Positions 1 through 6,999 of a DNA stretch of 34,137 nucleotides are shown in pieces. The notes under the pieces were generated by a model. The model did no database searches. It was not told the origin of the DNA and saw only the letters and a list, made by a program, of their open reading frames with translations. Source of the DNA: Chitinophaga pinensis (GTDB lineage Bacteria > Bacteroidota > Bacteroidia > NS11-12g > UBA9320); the NCBI GenBank assembly GCA_945889315.1, contig CAMDBP010000018.1:1-34137 (forward strand). The letters are read 5' to 3'. The position numbers and the translations under genes are program-made. Each line of letters starts with the position of its first letter. Position 1 is the stretch's first letter.

Positions 1-1
1 T

Positions 2-229
2 CCGTGTAAGATGATAGGCCCAGTTATAGAGGAACTAGCCGTTGAATATGATGGTAAAGCAAAAATTGGAAAAATGAATATAGATCTTAACTCTGCAACA
101 CCGATGAAATATGGTATTCGAAGTATTCCTACCTTATTGGTTTTTAAGAATGGTGAAGTAGTTGACAAAATAGTTGGCGCAGTGCCTAAGGTAACTATTG
201 AAGATAAGATTAAAAATCAACTAGCTTAA
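2..229 (+). CDS. trxA: Thioredoxin, C-terminal part (5' end outside window)
   Basis: The reading frame is open from the left edge and its first codons read Pro-Cys-Lys-Met, which fits the second half of the thioredoxin active site WCGPCKM; the first active-site Cys lies outside the window. The visible 75 or so residues contain the thioredoxin pattern of a beta strand with KIGKMNID, then the cis-proline segment RSIPTLLVFKNGE, then the closing helix ending in NQLA. This is a cytoplasmic disulfide reductase acting on ribonucleotide reductase, peroxiredoxins and other targets. Length and motif spacing fit a single-domain thioredoxin of about 100-105 residues. It is followed by a strong terminator, so it ends a transcription unit. 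The family is certain; the symbol trxA is the usual one but paralogues cannot be excluded without the N-terminus. Confidence 0.93.
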   Translation, partial: PCKMIGPVIEELAVEYDGKAKIGKMNIDLNSATPMKYGIRSIPTLLVFKNGEVVDKIVGAVPKVTIEDKIKNQLA

Positions 230-253
230 TCTGAGTTACAAATTGTATTATTG

Positions 254-290
254 AACGGTATAACTTGGCAACGAGTTATACCGTTTTTTT
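254..290 (+). terminator. Rho-independent terminator of the thioredoxin gene
   Basis: A perfect 12-bp inverted repeat (AACGGTATAACT at 254-265 and AGTTATACCGTT at 274-285) with an 8-nt loop runs directly into seven T residues. It lies 24 bp after the thioredoxin stop. The T tract ends at 290, immediately before the ATG of the next gene at 291, so terminator and start codon touch. Confidence 0.9.
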
Positions 291-1202
291 ATGAAAATAA
301 ACAAGCAGGACATACTAAACACCGGAAATCTGGACTTACTGGCCAATAAGGCGGTTGAGGGATTTATTACAGGATTACACAAGAGTCCATTTCACGGTTT
401 TTCAGTAGAATTTGCCGAACACAGACAGTATAATGTAGGTGAGAGTACGCGGAACATCGATTGGAAGTTATACGGACGAACAGATAAACTTTATAGCAAA
501 CGTTTTGACGAAGAGACCAACCTAAGATGTCAAATTATCATTGATGTTTCTACTTCTATGCAAATAGAAGTGAAGGATTCACTCAGTAAACTGCAATATG
601 CAATTTGGTCTTCAGCCGTTTTTTTGCAATTGCTCAAAAAACAGAGAGATGCTTGCGGTGTGGTTTACTTTGACGATACCGTGATAGCTTCAAGTAAAAT
701 CGCCTCATCATCCAGGCATTATAAAGAACTGACGCACCAACTTGAAACTTACTTAACGTACAATTCTTCGCAAAAAACTACGGATATTTCGGAGACGTTA
801 CATACCATAGCTGCTCAAATTCACAAACGAAGTCTAGTGATCTTGTTTACTGATTTTTTGGAAGAAAACCGTGATATCGAAAAGTTATTTGATGCTATAA
901 AACATCTTAAACATCATAAACACGAAGTGATTGTGTTTCATACGTTACACAAATCCAGTGAGATTAGCTTTGAGTTTGGCCATTCGCCTGTACACTTTAT
1001 AGACGCTGAAAGTGGCGAGTCGTTGAAATTACAGCCCAATGACATTAAAGCGTTCTATGTAGAACGCATGAAGGCCTACACATCAAATTTAAAATCACGA
1101 TTTGCACAGTATAAAATAGATTATGTTGAGGCAGACACCTCTTTGCCGGTAGAATTAACATTTATTCCCTTCTTGGTGAAGAGAAGACGCATGAGTAGGT
1201 GA
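291..1202 (+). CDS. DUF58 domain protein with VWA-like fold
   Basis: A 303-residue protein of the DUF58 family. Diagnostic parts are the N-terminal segment GFITGLHKSPFHGFSVEFAE followed by HRQYNVGE (about 23-51), the strongly conserved NIDWKLYGRTDKLYSKRF (55-72), and a metal-site-like DVSTSMQ (85-91) that opens a von Willebrand A-type fold; a second VWA-like strand ILFTDFLEE lies near residue 185. These proteins usually work beside MoxR-type AAA+ ATPases in chaperone-like or envelope-related assemblies, but no moxR gene is in this window, so the partner is unknown. It is cytoplasmic by appearance, with no signal peptide or membrane segment. The ATG at 291 matches the expected family start. 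There is no room for a leader between the preceding terminator and this start, so it depends on read-through or on initiation inside the hairpin. Confidence 0.88.
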   Translation: MKINKQDILNTGNLDLLANKAVEGFITGLHKSPFHGFSVEFAEHRQYNVGESTRNIDWKLYGRTDKLYSKRFDEETNLRCQIIIDVSTSMQIEVKDSLSKLQYAIWSSAVFLQLLKKQRDACGVVYFDDTVIASSKIASSSRHYKELTHQLETYLTYNSSQKTTDISETLHTIAAQIHKRSLVILFTDFLEENRDIEKLFDAIKHLKHHKHEVIVFHTLHKSSEISFEFGHSPVHFIDAESGESLKLQPNDIKAFYVERMKAYTSNLKSRFAQYKIDYVEADTSLPVELTFIPFLVKRRRMSR

Positions 1203-1248
1203 TTAAAGGATCCGGTTTAATTATTTATTCAACTTTAGATATTTTTTA

Positions 1249-1278
1249 TTTGTAAAAAAAAGTATTTGAATATCTTTG
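1249..1278 (+). promoter_or_regulatory. Bacteroidota-type promoter for tRNA-Ser
   Basis: A TTTG -33 element at 1249-1252 and a TATCTTTG -7 element (consensus TAnnTTTG) at 1271-1278 are separated by 18 bp, the expected spacing. The predicted start near 1283 lies about 40 nt before the mature tRNA 5' end. This is the best match to both consensus boxes in the window. Confidence 0.85.
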
Positions 1279-1324
1279 CAGCCGCTTAAGGAAATAGGAT
1301 GTGTTTATTTCGAATAAGTATTGA

Positions 1325-1409
1325 GGAGGCGTGGCAGAGTGGTCGAATGCGGCAGTCTTGAAAACTGTTGACTGTTACAGGTCCGTAGGTTCGAATCCTA
1401 CCGCCTCCG
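1325..1409 (+). tRNA. tRNA-Ser (anticodon UGA)
   Basis: The full cloverleaf can be drawn. The acceptor stem is GGAGGCG (1325-1331) pairing with CGCCTCC (1402-1408), with discriminator G at 1409. There is a D arm, an anticodon stem GCAGT/ACTGT around the loop CTTGAAA with TGA at 1359-1361, a long class II variable arm closed by GACT/GGTC, and a T arm GTAGG-TTCGAAT-CCTAC. The long variable arm, G73 and UGA anticodon identify a serine tRNA reading UCA-type codons. The bases after G73 are CAA, so the CCA end is not encoded and must be added after transcription. It has its own promoter upstream and terminator downstream and is a single-gene unit. Confidence 0.97.
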
Positions 1410-1423
1410 CAACTAAATTAGAA

Positions 1424-1452
1424 AGCTCCAACGGTTCGTTGGGGCTTTTTTT
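1424..1452 (+). terminator. Terminator after tRNA-Ser
   Basis: AGCTCCAACG (1424-1433) pairs with CGTTGGGGCT (1437-1446, one G-U pair) over a 3-nt loop and is followed by a run of seven T (1446-1452). The stretch from here to 1579 holds no gene that I can see, only an AT-rich region with a nine-T run at 1511-1519. Confidence 0.85.
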
Positions 1453-1579
1453 ATGCAAAAAAATGCATAAAGGCCGCTAAAAGCACAACCCAGAATATGT
1501 ATGATTAGACTTTTTTTTTGAACCAATAATCTTCCTAGCTCGGTGAAAACATAAAATCAACTAGAAAGTGATGCTAGGG

Positions 1580-2494
1580 CTAAACTGCTTTATCTATACT
1601 TCGGTTAAGCTCGAAGCCTATAAGAATAACAAAACAATTAAAATAAATGAGTAGCATAAGCACAAGTAACGTTCCTACTGAACCATAGAGCTTATTGTAC
1701 GAGTTAAAATTCTCTACATAGATTCGAAAACCATACGTGGTGACAAAAGATAACAACGTAGCAATGGTACTTCCCGCTGAAAAAAAACGCCATTCAGACT
1801 CTTTGTGAGATCCAAAGTAATATATGGAGCTATATATAAAATAAACCAAAGCAAGCGTCAAGGTAAATTCTACCAGTTTTAGTAGCGTGAATGTAAGTTG
1901 ATCATTTAATGATATTGTACCTTCAACCACACTCAACCCATACGAAAAAATAACAGAGAGTAGAATAGCCGAGATAAGCAAAGTAATTACGATAAAAAGA
2001 AGTCCAACACTTTTGGCTCGAATAGCAAACCAGTTGTGTTGTTTCTTATAGTGCGCTCCCTGGTCAAATGCTGCAATTAATGAAGCAAATCCATTGCTAG
2101 AGAAGTAAAGAGCGGCTATAAAACCGAAGGAAAGTAAGCCCGCATTTTGATTTGTAACGATGTCATGAATTGTTTCATTTAAAAATGCAGATGCATTTTT
2201 AGGTAATGCTTTATCGATTAATTCTGTAATCAGTTGATCTAAATGTTCAATAGGTACATAGGGGATAAGTGTAAACAAAAAAATGATCAATGGGAATAAG
2301 GCAATAAAGAAGTTGAATGCCAGTGAAGATGCCCGCAAATTCAAGCTTTCCTGAAATAAACCGTTCAAAAAAAACTTACCAACTTGATAAATGGATTTAC
2401 CTTTAAACCCTGGAAAACTTACAAGAGCAAGTCTTTGGTCTAGCATCTTATCTAGATTAATTAATTTCTTCTCTATTTTTCTTCTAAGTTTCAA
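1580..2494 (-). CDS. YihY/BrkB family inner-membrane protein
   Basis: This 304-residue protein belongs to the YihY/virulence factor BrkB family, long mis-annotated as ribonuclease BN. Evidence is the N-terminal amphipathic region leading to SLNLRASSLAFNFFIALFPLI (about 50-70), typical of the family, and six hydrophobic membrane segments. The conserved glycine/serine-rich SSNGFASLIAAFDQGAHYKK (131-150) and the C-terminal YGSVGTLLVLMLLIYFNCFVILIGFELN are also family hallmarks. It sits in the inner membrane; the substrate is not established for the family. The start used is TTG (2492-2494): a stop codon lies two codons upstream, and the first in-frame ATG (2444-2446) would remove 16 residues. 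Homologues usually have 20-30 residues before the first conserved stretch, which favours TTG. It is transcribed divergently from serC with only 54 bp between them. Confidence 0.88.
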   Translation of the reverse strand: MKLRRKIEKKLINLDKMLDQRLALVSFPGFKGKSIYQVGKFFLNGLFQESLNLRASSLAFNFFIALFPLIIFLFTLIPYVPIEHLDQLITELIDKALPKNASAFLNETIHDIVTNQNAGLLSFGFIAALYFSSNGFASLIAAFDQGAHYKKQHNWFAIRAKSVGLLFIVITLLISAILLSVIFSYGLSVVEGTISLNDQLTFTLLKLVEFTLTLALVYFIYSSIYYFGSHKESEWRFFSAGSTIATLLSFVTTYGFRIYVENFNSYNKLYGSVGTLLVLMLLIYFNCFVILIGFELNRSIDKAV

Positions 2495-2524
2495 GTTCTA
2501 ATGGTGCAAATAACAAGAAATAAA

Positions 2525-2532
2525 TAGTTTTG
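2525..2532 (+). promoter_or_regulatory. Probable -7 element of the serC operon
   Basis: TAGTTTTG fits TAnnTTTG and lies 16 bp before the serC ATG, which predicts a very short leader of roughly 10-12 nt. No good -33 box is visible at the expected distance. Confidence 0.5.
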
Positions 2533-2548
2533 CTCTAATTATTTTTAT

Positions 2549-3601
2549 ATGAGCAAAGTACATAATTTTTCGGCAGGTCCAGCTATCTTGCCACAAGTAG
2601 TTATCGATAACTGTATTCAGGCACTTCAAAATTTTGAAGGAACCAATCTCTCACTTATTGAAGTCTCTCATAGAAGTAAGGAATTCGTTGCTGTTTTAGA
2701 CGAAGCATGTGCTCTCGTGAAAAAAATTATGCGACTAAATGATGATTACGATGTTCTTTTTCTTCAAGGTGGCGCAAGTATGCAATTTTTGATGGTAGCA
2801 ATGAACTTATTAGAAAAGAAAGCGGCCTATACGAATACGGGTACTTGGGCTAATAATGCGATTAAAGAAGCAAATGCTTTTGGTCAGGTAGATGTTCTGG
2901 GGTCTTCAGAAGATCAAAATTTTAATTACATCCCAAAGAATTATGTAATTGGTTCTGATTACGATTACTTCCATTGCACGTCTAATAATACGATATTTGG
3001 AACTCAAATGCATCATTTCCCTAAATGTGATGTGCCAATGATTTGCGATATGAGCTCTGATATATTTAGTAGAGAACTCGATTTTACGCAGTTTGATTTA
3101 ATATATGCAGGAGCACAAAAAAATATGGGTCCAGCGGGTACAACCTTAGTAGTCGTTAAAAAAGGCATTTTAGGAAAGGTAACTCGTTATCTGCCCACTA
3201 TGCTCGATTATACTACGCATATTAAAGGTGAATCCATGTTCAATACCCCTTCTGTTTTTGCTATATTTGGATGTATGCATACGCTTAGATGGATTGATGA
3301 GCAGGGCTTAAGTACTATAGAAAAAATAAACACTGCGAAGGCAAATTTGCTGTACAACGAGATTGATATAAATCCAAATTTTGTAGGTACTACAGCTATA
3401 GAAGATCGTTCTAAAATGAATGTTACATTTAAGTGCGCAACGGAAGAAATAGAAGGTGCATTTGAAAAAGCAATTAAGGATGCAAATATTAGTGGATTGA
3501 AAGGTCATAGAAGTGTTGGTGGATATAGAGCAAGTATGTATAATGCTCTAGGCATAGATAGCGTACAAGCTCTAGTTGATGTAATGCAAACGTTTAAATA
3601 A
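2549..3601 (+). CDS. serC: Phosphoserine aminotransferase
   Basis: SerC catalyses the PLP-dependent transamination of 3-phosphohydroxypyruvate to phosphoserine, the second step of serine synthesis. The same enzyme type can also act in PLP synthesis. The protein begins with the family signature NFSAGPAILP (6-15), continues with SLIEVSHRSKEF (35-46), carries FLQGGASMQF (71-80), and has the PLP-lysine motif YAGAQKNMGPAG with Lys191. It ends with the substrate-binding GHRSVGGYRASMYNALG. The length of 350 residues is normal. It is the first gene of a tight operon with serA (8 bp downstream) and a DUF1015 gene, an arrangement I recognise from many Bacteroidota. A phosphoserine phosphatase gene (serB) is not in the window. 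Confidence 0.97.
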   Translation: MSKVHNFSAGPAILPQVVIDNCIQALQNFEGTNLSLIEVSHRSKEFVAVLDEACALVKKIMRLNDDYDVLFLQGGASMQFLMVAMNLLEKKAAYTNTGTWANNAIKEANAFGQVDVLGSSEDQNFNYIPKNYVIGSDYDYFHCTSNNTIFGTQMHHFPKCDVPMICDMSSDIFSRELDFTQFDLIYAGAQKNMGPAGTTLVVVKKGILGKVTRYLPTMLDYTTHIKGESMFNTPSVFAIFGCMHTLRWIDEQGLSTIEKINTAKANLLYNEIDINPNFVGTTAIEDRSKMNVTFKCATEEIEGAFEKAIKDANISGLKGHRSVGGYRASMYNALGIDSVQALVDVMQTFK

Positions 3602-3609
3602 CGGTTAAA

Positions 3610-4563
3610 ATGAAAATATTGATAAATGATGGCCTGGACAAATCAGGTATAGCGTTGCTTGAAAAAGCAGGACATACGGTGGATACAAATAGTATTCCCC
3701 AAGAAGAACTTGCTGCGAAACTTAATGAATACGATGCCATTATTGTACGAAGTGCAACGCAAGTGCGCACTGAGCTTATAAAAGCCTGTCCAAACCTTAA
3801 GGTGATAGGAAGAGGTGGCGTAGGTTTAGATAATATAGATGTAGAATTTGCCCAAAGCAAGAATATTGCTGTACTTAACACACCGGCAGCGTCATCTCGA
3901 TCAGTTGCAGAATTGGCAATGGCGCATTTGTTTGGTATAGTGAGATCATTACCAGCAGTGAATAAAGCCATGAGTCTTGACGGTGTTTCAGACTTTGGAT
4001 CACTCAAGAAATCAGCCAGCAAAGGAATCGAATTACAAGGCAAAAAGTTAGGATTAATTGGCTTTGGTAGGATCGGCAGAGCCACCGCTTCGATTGCCCT
4101 TGGATGCGGCATGGAAATTTTAGCATATGATCCCTTTTTAACTGAAGGTGAAGTTACCCTTGACATACATCCAGTTTATAAACATGAATTTTCCATTAAG
4201 GTGAAAACGATAAGTAAAGAAGAACTGTTAGCTAATGCAGATTTTATTAGCTTGCACATACCCGGTGGACAGGGTTATGTATTAGATACTCCAGAATTTG
4301 ATCTAATGAAAAACGGAGTAGGAGTGGTAAATTGTGCTAGAGGTGGAACCATTAACGAAGCAGCACTTATAGCAGCAATAACATCAGGTAAAGTAAAGTA
4401 TGCTGCGACAGATGTTTTTGAAAAAGAGCCGCCCGTCAACACCGATATTTTAAGAATGAATTCGGTTGGACTTAGCCCGCACATTGGAGCGTCTACAGAA
4501 GAAGCGCAAGAAAGAGTGGGGGTAGAGCTTGCTCAGAATATTATAAACTACTTTAATTCGTAA
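3610..4563 (+). CDS. serA: D-3-phosphoglycerate dehydrogenase, short form
   Basis: A D-2-hydroxyacid dehydrogenase of 317 residues. The NAD-binding motif is GFGRIG (151-156) after KKLGLI, and the catalytic set is Arg244 in NCARGG, Glu273 in DVFEKEPP, and His291 in SPHIGAS. Placement directly after serC supports oxidation of 3-phosphoglycerate to 3-phosphohydroxypyruvate, the first committed step of serine synthesis. The protein ends right after the catalytic domain, so it lacks the C-terminal ACT domain that confers serine feedback inhibition on long forms. Control would then have to be transcriptional or by other means. Translation is probably coupled to serC. Another 2-hydroxyacid substrate is possible from sequence alone, but the operon argues strongly for SerA. 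Confidence 0.93.
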   Translation: MKILINDGLDKSGIALLEKAGHTVDTNSIPQEELAAKLNEYDAIIVRSATQVRTELIKACPNLKVIGRGGVGLDNIDVEFAQSKNIAVLNTPAASSRSVAELAMAHLFGIVRSLPAVNKAMSLDGVSDFGSLKKSASKGIELQGKKLGLIGFGRIGRATASIALGCGMEILAYDPFLTEGEVTLDIHPVYKHEFSIKVKTISKEELLANADFISLHIPGGQGYVLDTPEFDLMKNGVGVVNCARGGTINEAALIAAITSGKVKYAATDVFEKEPPVNTDILRMNSVGLSPHIGASTEEAQERVGVELAQNIINYFNS

Positions 4564-4567
4564 TTTT

Positions 4568-5758
4568 TTGCCAAATATATTTCCATTTAAAGCACTAAGA
4601 CCCTTGCCAGAGATGGTACAAAAGGTCACTGCAAAATCTACAGATCATCCTACGAAAGAAGATTTGGTAAATGAGCTAATGACCAACCCATACACTTTTC
4701 ATCATGTCACTAAAAGTCATATGAGCTTTAATGGAGCTGCACAAGAACCTGAAAAATTTTTACCTTTTGCCGCTAAGTACATTGCTAATATGAAGAGTCA
4801 AGGTGTACTGTTTAAGGAAGAAAAAGAATCCTTCTATCTCTATGAGCAAATTTCCGCTTCCGGAAAATCCTGTGAGGGTGTTATAGGTTTATGTAGCATA
4901 AATGATTACCGTGAAAATAGAATAAAGAAACACGAAGAAATACGTCTCAGCAGATTAAAGTTTTTAGTAGAATTATTTAAAACAGCGCATATAATGGGAG
5001 AGCCTACTTTATTGGCTCATAATAGGGACGTTAACTTAGACGAACTAGAAGCAACGGAAATATATCGTTTTGTTTCTTCCGACCGTAAAACACATGTGGT
5101 TAGGAGAGTAGATAACGCGTTTGCAGTAGCTAAGCTACAGCAAAATATGGCGGATATTGAAAGTTTTTATATTGCAGATGGACACCATAGGTCAGCAAGT
5201 ACCTCGGAGTTTAATTCCTTAGTTCCTGGCTTAGATAATGATAAATCCATGTGTTACATTGTGCATCAAAATCAGTTGGAGATTCATCCATTTCACAGGC
5301 TTATAAATCCCATAAATTCGGTAGATAATCAAAAAATAATAGCAGAATTAGCCATCCATTTCAAAATAATGAAATCAGATAAGCCATTATATTCTATTTC
5401 AGAGACCAACGATTTTGGTCTTTATTTGGATAAACAATGGTATTTATTGTCATTTGAATCGCAGAATAATCAATTAGACGTAGAGATATTAGAAGAAATT
5501 GTTATACGAGGAGTATTTGACATACAAGATAGTAGAACTGATTCACAGATATACTATCACCCATTTTCCAATGGACTAGAGGAGCTACTTGAATTAGTAG
5601 ATTCAGACCTTTATAGCATGGCATTCACTACTAAGCCGTGTTCATTTGAAGATGTTATTGCAATAGCAGACAGTAATAAAATCTTACCTCCAAAGAGTAC
5701 CTATATCGAACCTAAATTACGGGCAGGTCTTATAGTACAAGAGTTCAACGAAATTTAA
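4568..5758 (+). CDS. DUF1015 family protein
   Basis: A 396-residue DUF1015 protein. The N-terminus FPFKALRPLPEMVQKV, the segment LYEQISASGKSCEGVIGLCS (about 100-119), and IADGHHRSAS in the middle are family hallmarks. The DGHHR motif with its paired histidines is the most conserved part and looks like an active or metal site, although no biochemical function is established. It begins with TTG (4568-4570), four bases after the serA stop; no ATG is available before the conserved N-terminus. It is the third gene of the serC-serA operon, and conserved neighbourhood in Bacteroidota suggests a role tied to serine or one-carbon metabolism. That link is inference. A terminator follows immediately. 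Confidence 0.88.
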   Translation: MPNIFPFKALRPLPEMVQKVTAKSTDHPTKEDLVNELMTNPYTFHHVTKSHMSFNGAAQEPEKFLPFAAKYIANMKSQGVLFKEEKESFYLYEQISASGKSCEGVIGLCSINDYRENRIKKHEEIRLSRLKFLVELFKTAHIMGEPTLLAHNRDVNLDELEATEIYRFVSSDRKTHVVRRVDNAFAVAKLQQNMADIESFYIADGHHRSASTSEFNSLVPGLDNDKSMCYIVHQNQLEIHPFHRLINPINSVDNQKIIAELAIHFKIMKSDKPLYSISETNDFGLYLDKQWYLLSFESQNNQLDVEILEEIVIRGVFDIQDSRTDSQIYYHPFSNGLEELLELVDSDLYSMAFTTKPCSFEDVIAIADSNKILPPKSTYIEPKLRAGLIVQEFNEI

Positions 5759-5759
5759 T

Positions 5760-5795
5760 AAAAAAAGCCCACTCATTTGAGTAGGCTTTTTTTTT
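5760..5795. terminator. Bidirectional terminator between DUF1015 and DUF6580 genes
   Basis: AGCCCACTCA (5766-5775) and TGAGTAGGCT (5778-5787) form a hairpin with one C-A mismatch, flanked by an A run on the left (5760-5766) and nine T on the right (5787-5795). It can end transcription from both converging genes. Confidence 0.88.
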
Positions 5796-5813
5796 ATTAA
5801 ATATAAACTTTTA

Positions 5814-6350
5814 TCACGCAATAGCCATTTTGCGTTGTGTAGCGAATGAGTATACTGCATAGATGCCAATACTAAACACTACTTGACTTATAAGCGTATT
5901 CCTAAAGAATGGTATACCAGCCGTGTATGCAGACATTAATCCATTAGAGGTTTTAGGGTAATCAGGTAATGTAATCCATGCTCCTGCATTAGTTACTATA
6001 AAAAATGCAATTGCAGCAAGAAGACTCCCTCCAATTACACTAGATAATGATGGTTTTTTTGCCAATAACATTCCCAACGCTATCATTATCCCAAAAGAGG
6101 CATAAACAGTAAGGAACGAAGCAGAGAAAAGATAGTCTTGATTTAAGGCATTATTTGACGCTAATAATAAATCTCCTACGAATAACGCACTCACAGGAAT
6201 TAAGAAAGCCAATAAGTTTCTGCCGAATAGGACACCACCCATTAATGCGATTGCGCCAAGGGGATTAAAATTAGGGATGTTAAAATATACCCGAATTAAA
6301 ACTAGCGCTAACATAACGGCCGAAAGTATAAGAATGTCTTGTTTTTTCAT
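5814..6350 (-). CDS. DUF6580-like multispanning membrane protein
   Basis: A 178-residue hydrophobic protein with about five or six membrane segments. I assign it to the DUF6580 family of putative small transport proteins on the basis of NFNPLGAIALMGGVLFGRN near the N-terminus, the central FFIVTNAGAWI, the loop with YPKTSNGLMSAYTAGIPFF, and RNTLISQVVFSIGIY at the C-terminus. The fold resembles the S (substrate-capture) components of ECF-type vitamin transporters, but that similarity and any substrate are inference. It converges on the DUF1015 gene and shares its terminator. Its upstream side is a 252-bp intergenic region that it shares with the divergent XRE regulator, so the two may be co-regulated. 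The assignment is by recalled motif and not by profile search. Confidence 0.68.
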   Translation of the reverse strand: MKKQDILILSAVMLALVLIRVYFNIPNFNPLGAIALMGGVLFGRNLLAFLIPVSALFVGDLLLASNNALNQDYLFSASFLTVYASFGIMIALGMLLAKKPSLSSVIGGSLLAAIAFFIVTNAGAWITLPDYPKTSNGLMSAYTAGIPFFRNTLISQVVFSIGIYAVYSFATQRKMAIA

Positions 6351-6367
6351 TTGTTTTTTAATCTGAG

Positions 6368-6375
6368 CAAATGTA
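6368..6375 (-). promoter_or_regulatory. -7 element of the DUF6580 gene
   Basis: On the minus strand the sequence is TACATTTG, an exact TAnnTTTG match, 17 bp before the ATG. No convincing -33 box is seen. The same octamer recurs twice near the divergent XRE gene. Confidence 0.6.
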
Positions 6376-6462
6376 CAAATCTTTTATTTAGAAGGCATAC
6401 CGCCATACTGACACGATGTCCACAATTGTTAATTTTTTACATATAAAATATTACTAATGAGA

Positions 6463-6599
6463 GTGTTAACACAAATATATAAACTAAAAAATAGCTTAAA
6501 AACCATCAATTGTACATAATATGTTTAACATATGTTATTTTAACAAATGTGAATTAATTTACATTTGTTAATAATATAGAGGGTTGATTAACAAATGTA
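6463..6599. promoter_or_regulatory. Palindrome cluster and putative operators in front of the XRE gene
   Basis: Three copies of TTAACAAATGT occur at 6540-6550 (plus), 6561-6571 (minus) and 6588-6598 (plus); the first two form a perfect 11-bp inverted repeat with a 10-bp spacer. Other palindromes nearby are GTGTTAACAC (6463-6472), ACATAATATGT (6514-6524) and TAACATATGTTA (6526-6537). The second copy contains a plus-strand TACATTTG -7 element (6560-6567) that would give the regulator a leader of about 30 nt. The third contains a minus-strand TACATTTG (6592-6599). The simplest reading is autoregulation by the adjacent HTH protein and possibly control of the divergent membrane-protein gene. The rest of 6376-6462 is AT-rich with no other structure I can name. 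Confidence 0.6.
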
Positions 6600-6602
6600 G
6601 GT

Positions 6603-6953
6603 ATGAGCATAAATAGCAGATTAGAGCAGTTAATTGCAAAAACAGCAACAACACGATCAAACTTTTCCAAGGCAACGGGTATAAGTACAGTGATTCTATC
6701 ACACATAGGATCAGGAAGAAACAAAGTTAGCTTGGCTGCAGTAGAGCAAATTCTAACGACATATCCTGAAGTAAATTCAGAATGGCTAATCATGGGTAGA
6801 GGTCAAATGTTTAAGCACGGCCATAATGAAGAATATATCACTGAATTGGAAGCGAAATTAGATGCAGTATACAACGAAGTAGAAAAAACAAAGAAAGCTA
6901 TGGATGTCAGTTTAAATACATTAAAAGCGACCATTAGTAAATTGAAAGCGTGA
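6603..6953 (+). CDS. Small XRE/Cro-like DNA-binding regulator with coiled-coil tail
   Basis: A 116-residue protein with an N-terminal helix-turn-helix domain of the XRE/cI type. It has MSINSRLEQLIAKTATTRSNF (helix 1 and start of helix 2), the turn SKATGISTVILSHIGSGRNK, and a closing helix ending in PEVNSEWLIMGRGQMF. The WLIMGRG ending is typical of phage-repressor-like regulators found widely in Bacteroidota. Residues about 78-115 are charged and heptad-like (EYITELEAKLDAVYNEVEKTKK and so on), suggesting a coiled coil for dimerisation. It lacks a peptidase or ligand domain, so it is probably not a LexA-type switch. It is a solitary gene preceded by palindromic repeats that are good candidate binding sites. 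No toxin, phage or plasmid gene sits next to it. The genes it controls beyond itself are unknown. Confidence 0.78.
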   Translation: MSINSRLEQLIAKTATTRSNFSKATGISTVILSHIGSGRNKVSLAAVEQILTTYPEVNSEWLIMGRGQMFKHGHNEEYITELEAKLDAVYNEVEKTKKAMDVSLNTLKATISKLKA

Positions 6954-6999
6954 AACTCGAAATTACACAGATTTATATTTATATATTGCATTCCTATTT

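Noticed and set aside
1534-1578. Inverted repeat CCTAGC/GCTAGG near the end of the YihY gene
   Set aside because: Only 6 bp with a 33-bp spacer and no T run on the proper strand; not a convincing terminator.
3594-4166. Open frame of about 190 codons on the minus strand opposite serA
   Set aside because: It lies entirely antisense to a clear gene, has no recognisable domain or promoter, and its composition mirrors the serA codons.
1325-4563. Functional link between tRNA-Ser and the nearby serine-biosynthesis genes
   Set aside because: The tRNA has its own promoter and terminator and is separated by an opposite-strand gene; the closeness is most simply coincidence.
6351-6953. Phage remnant or defence island around the XRE regulator
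   Set aside because: The flanking genes are a small membrane protein and a secreted protease; no integrase, toxin, nuclease or restriction gene and no attachment-site repeats are visible.
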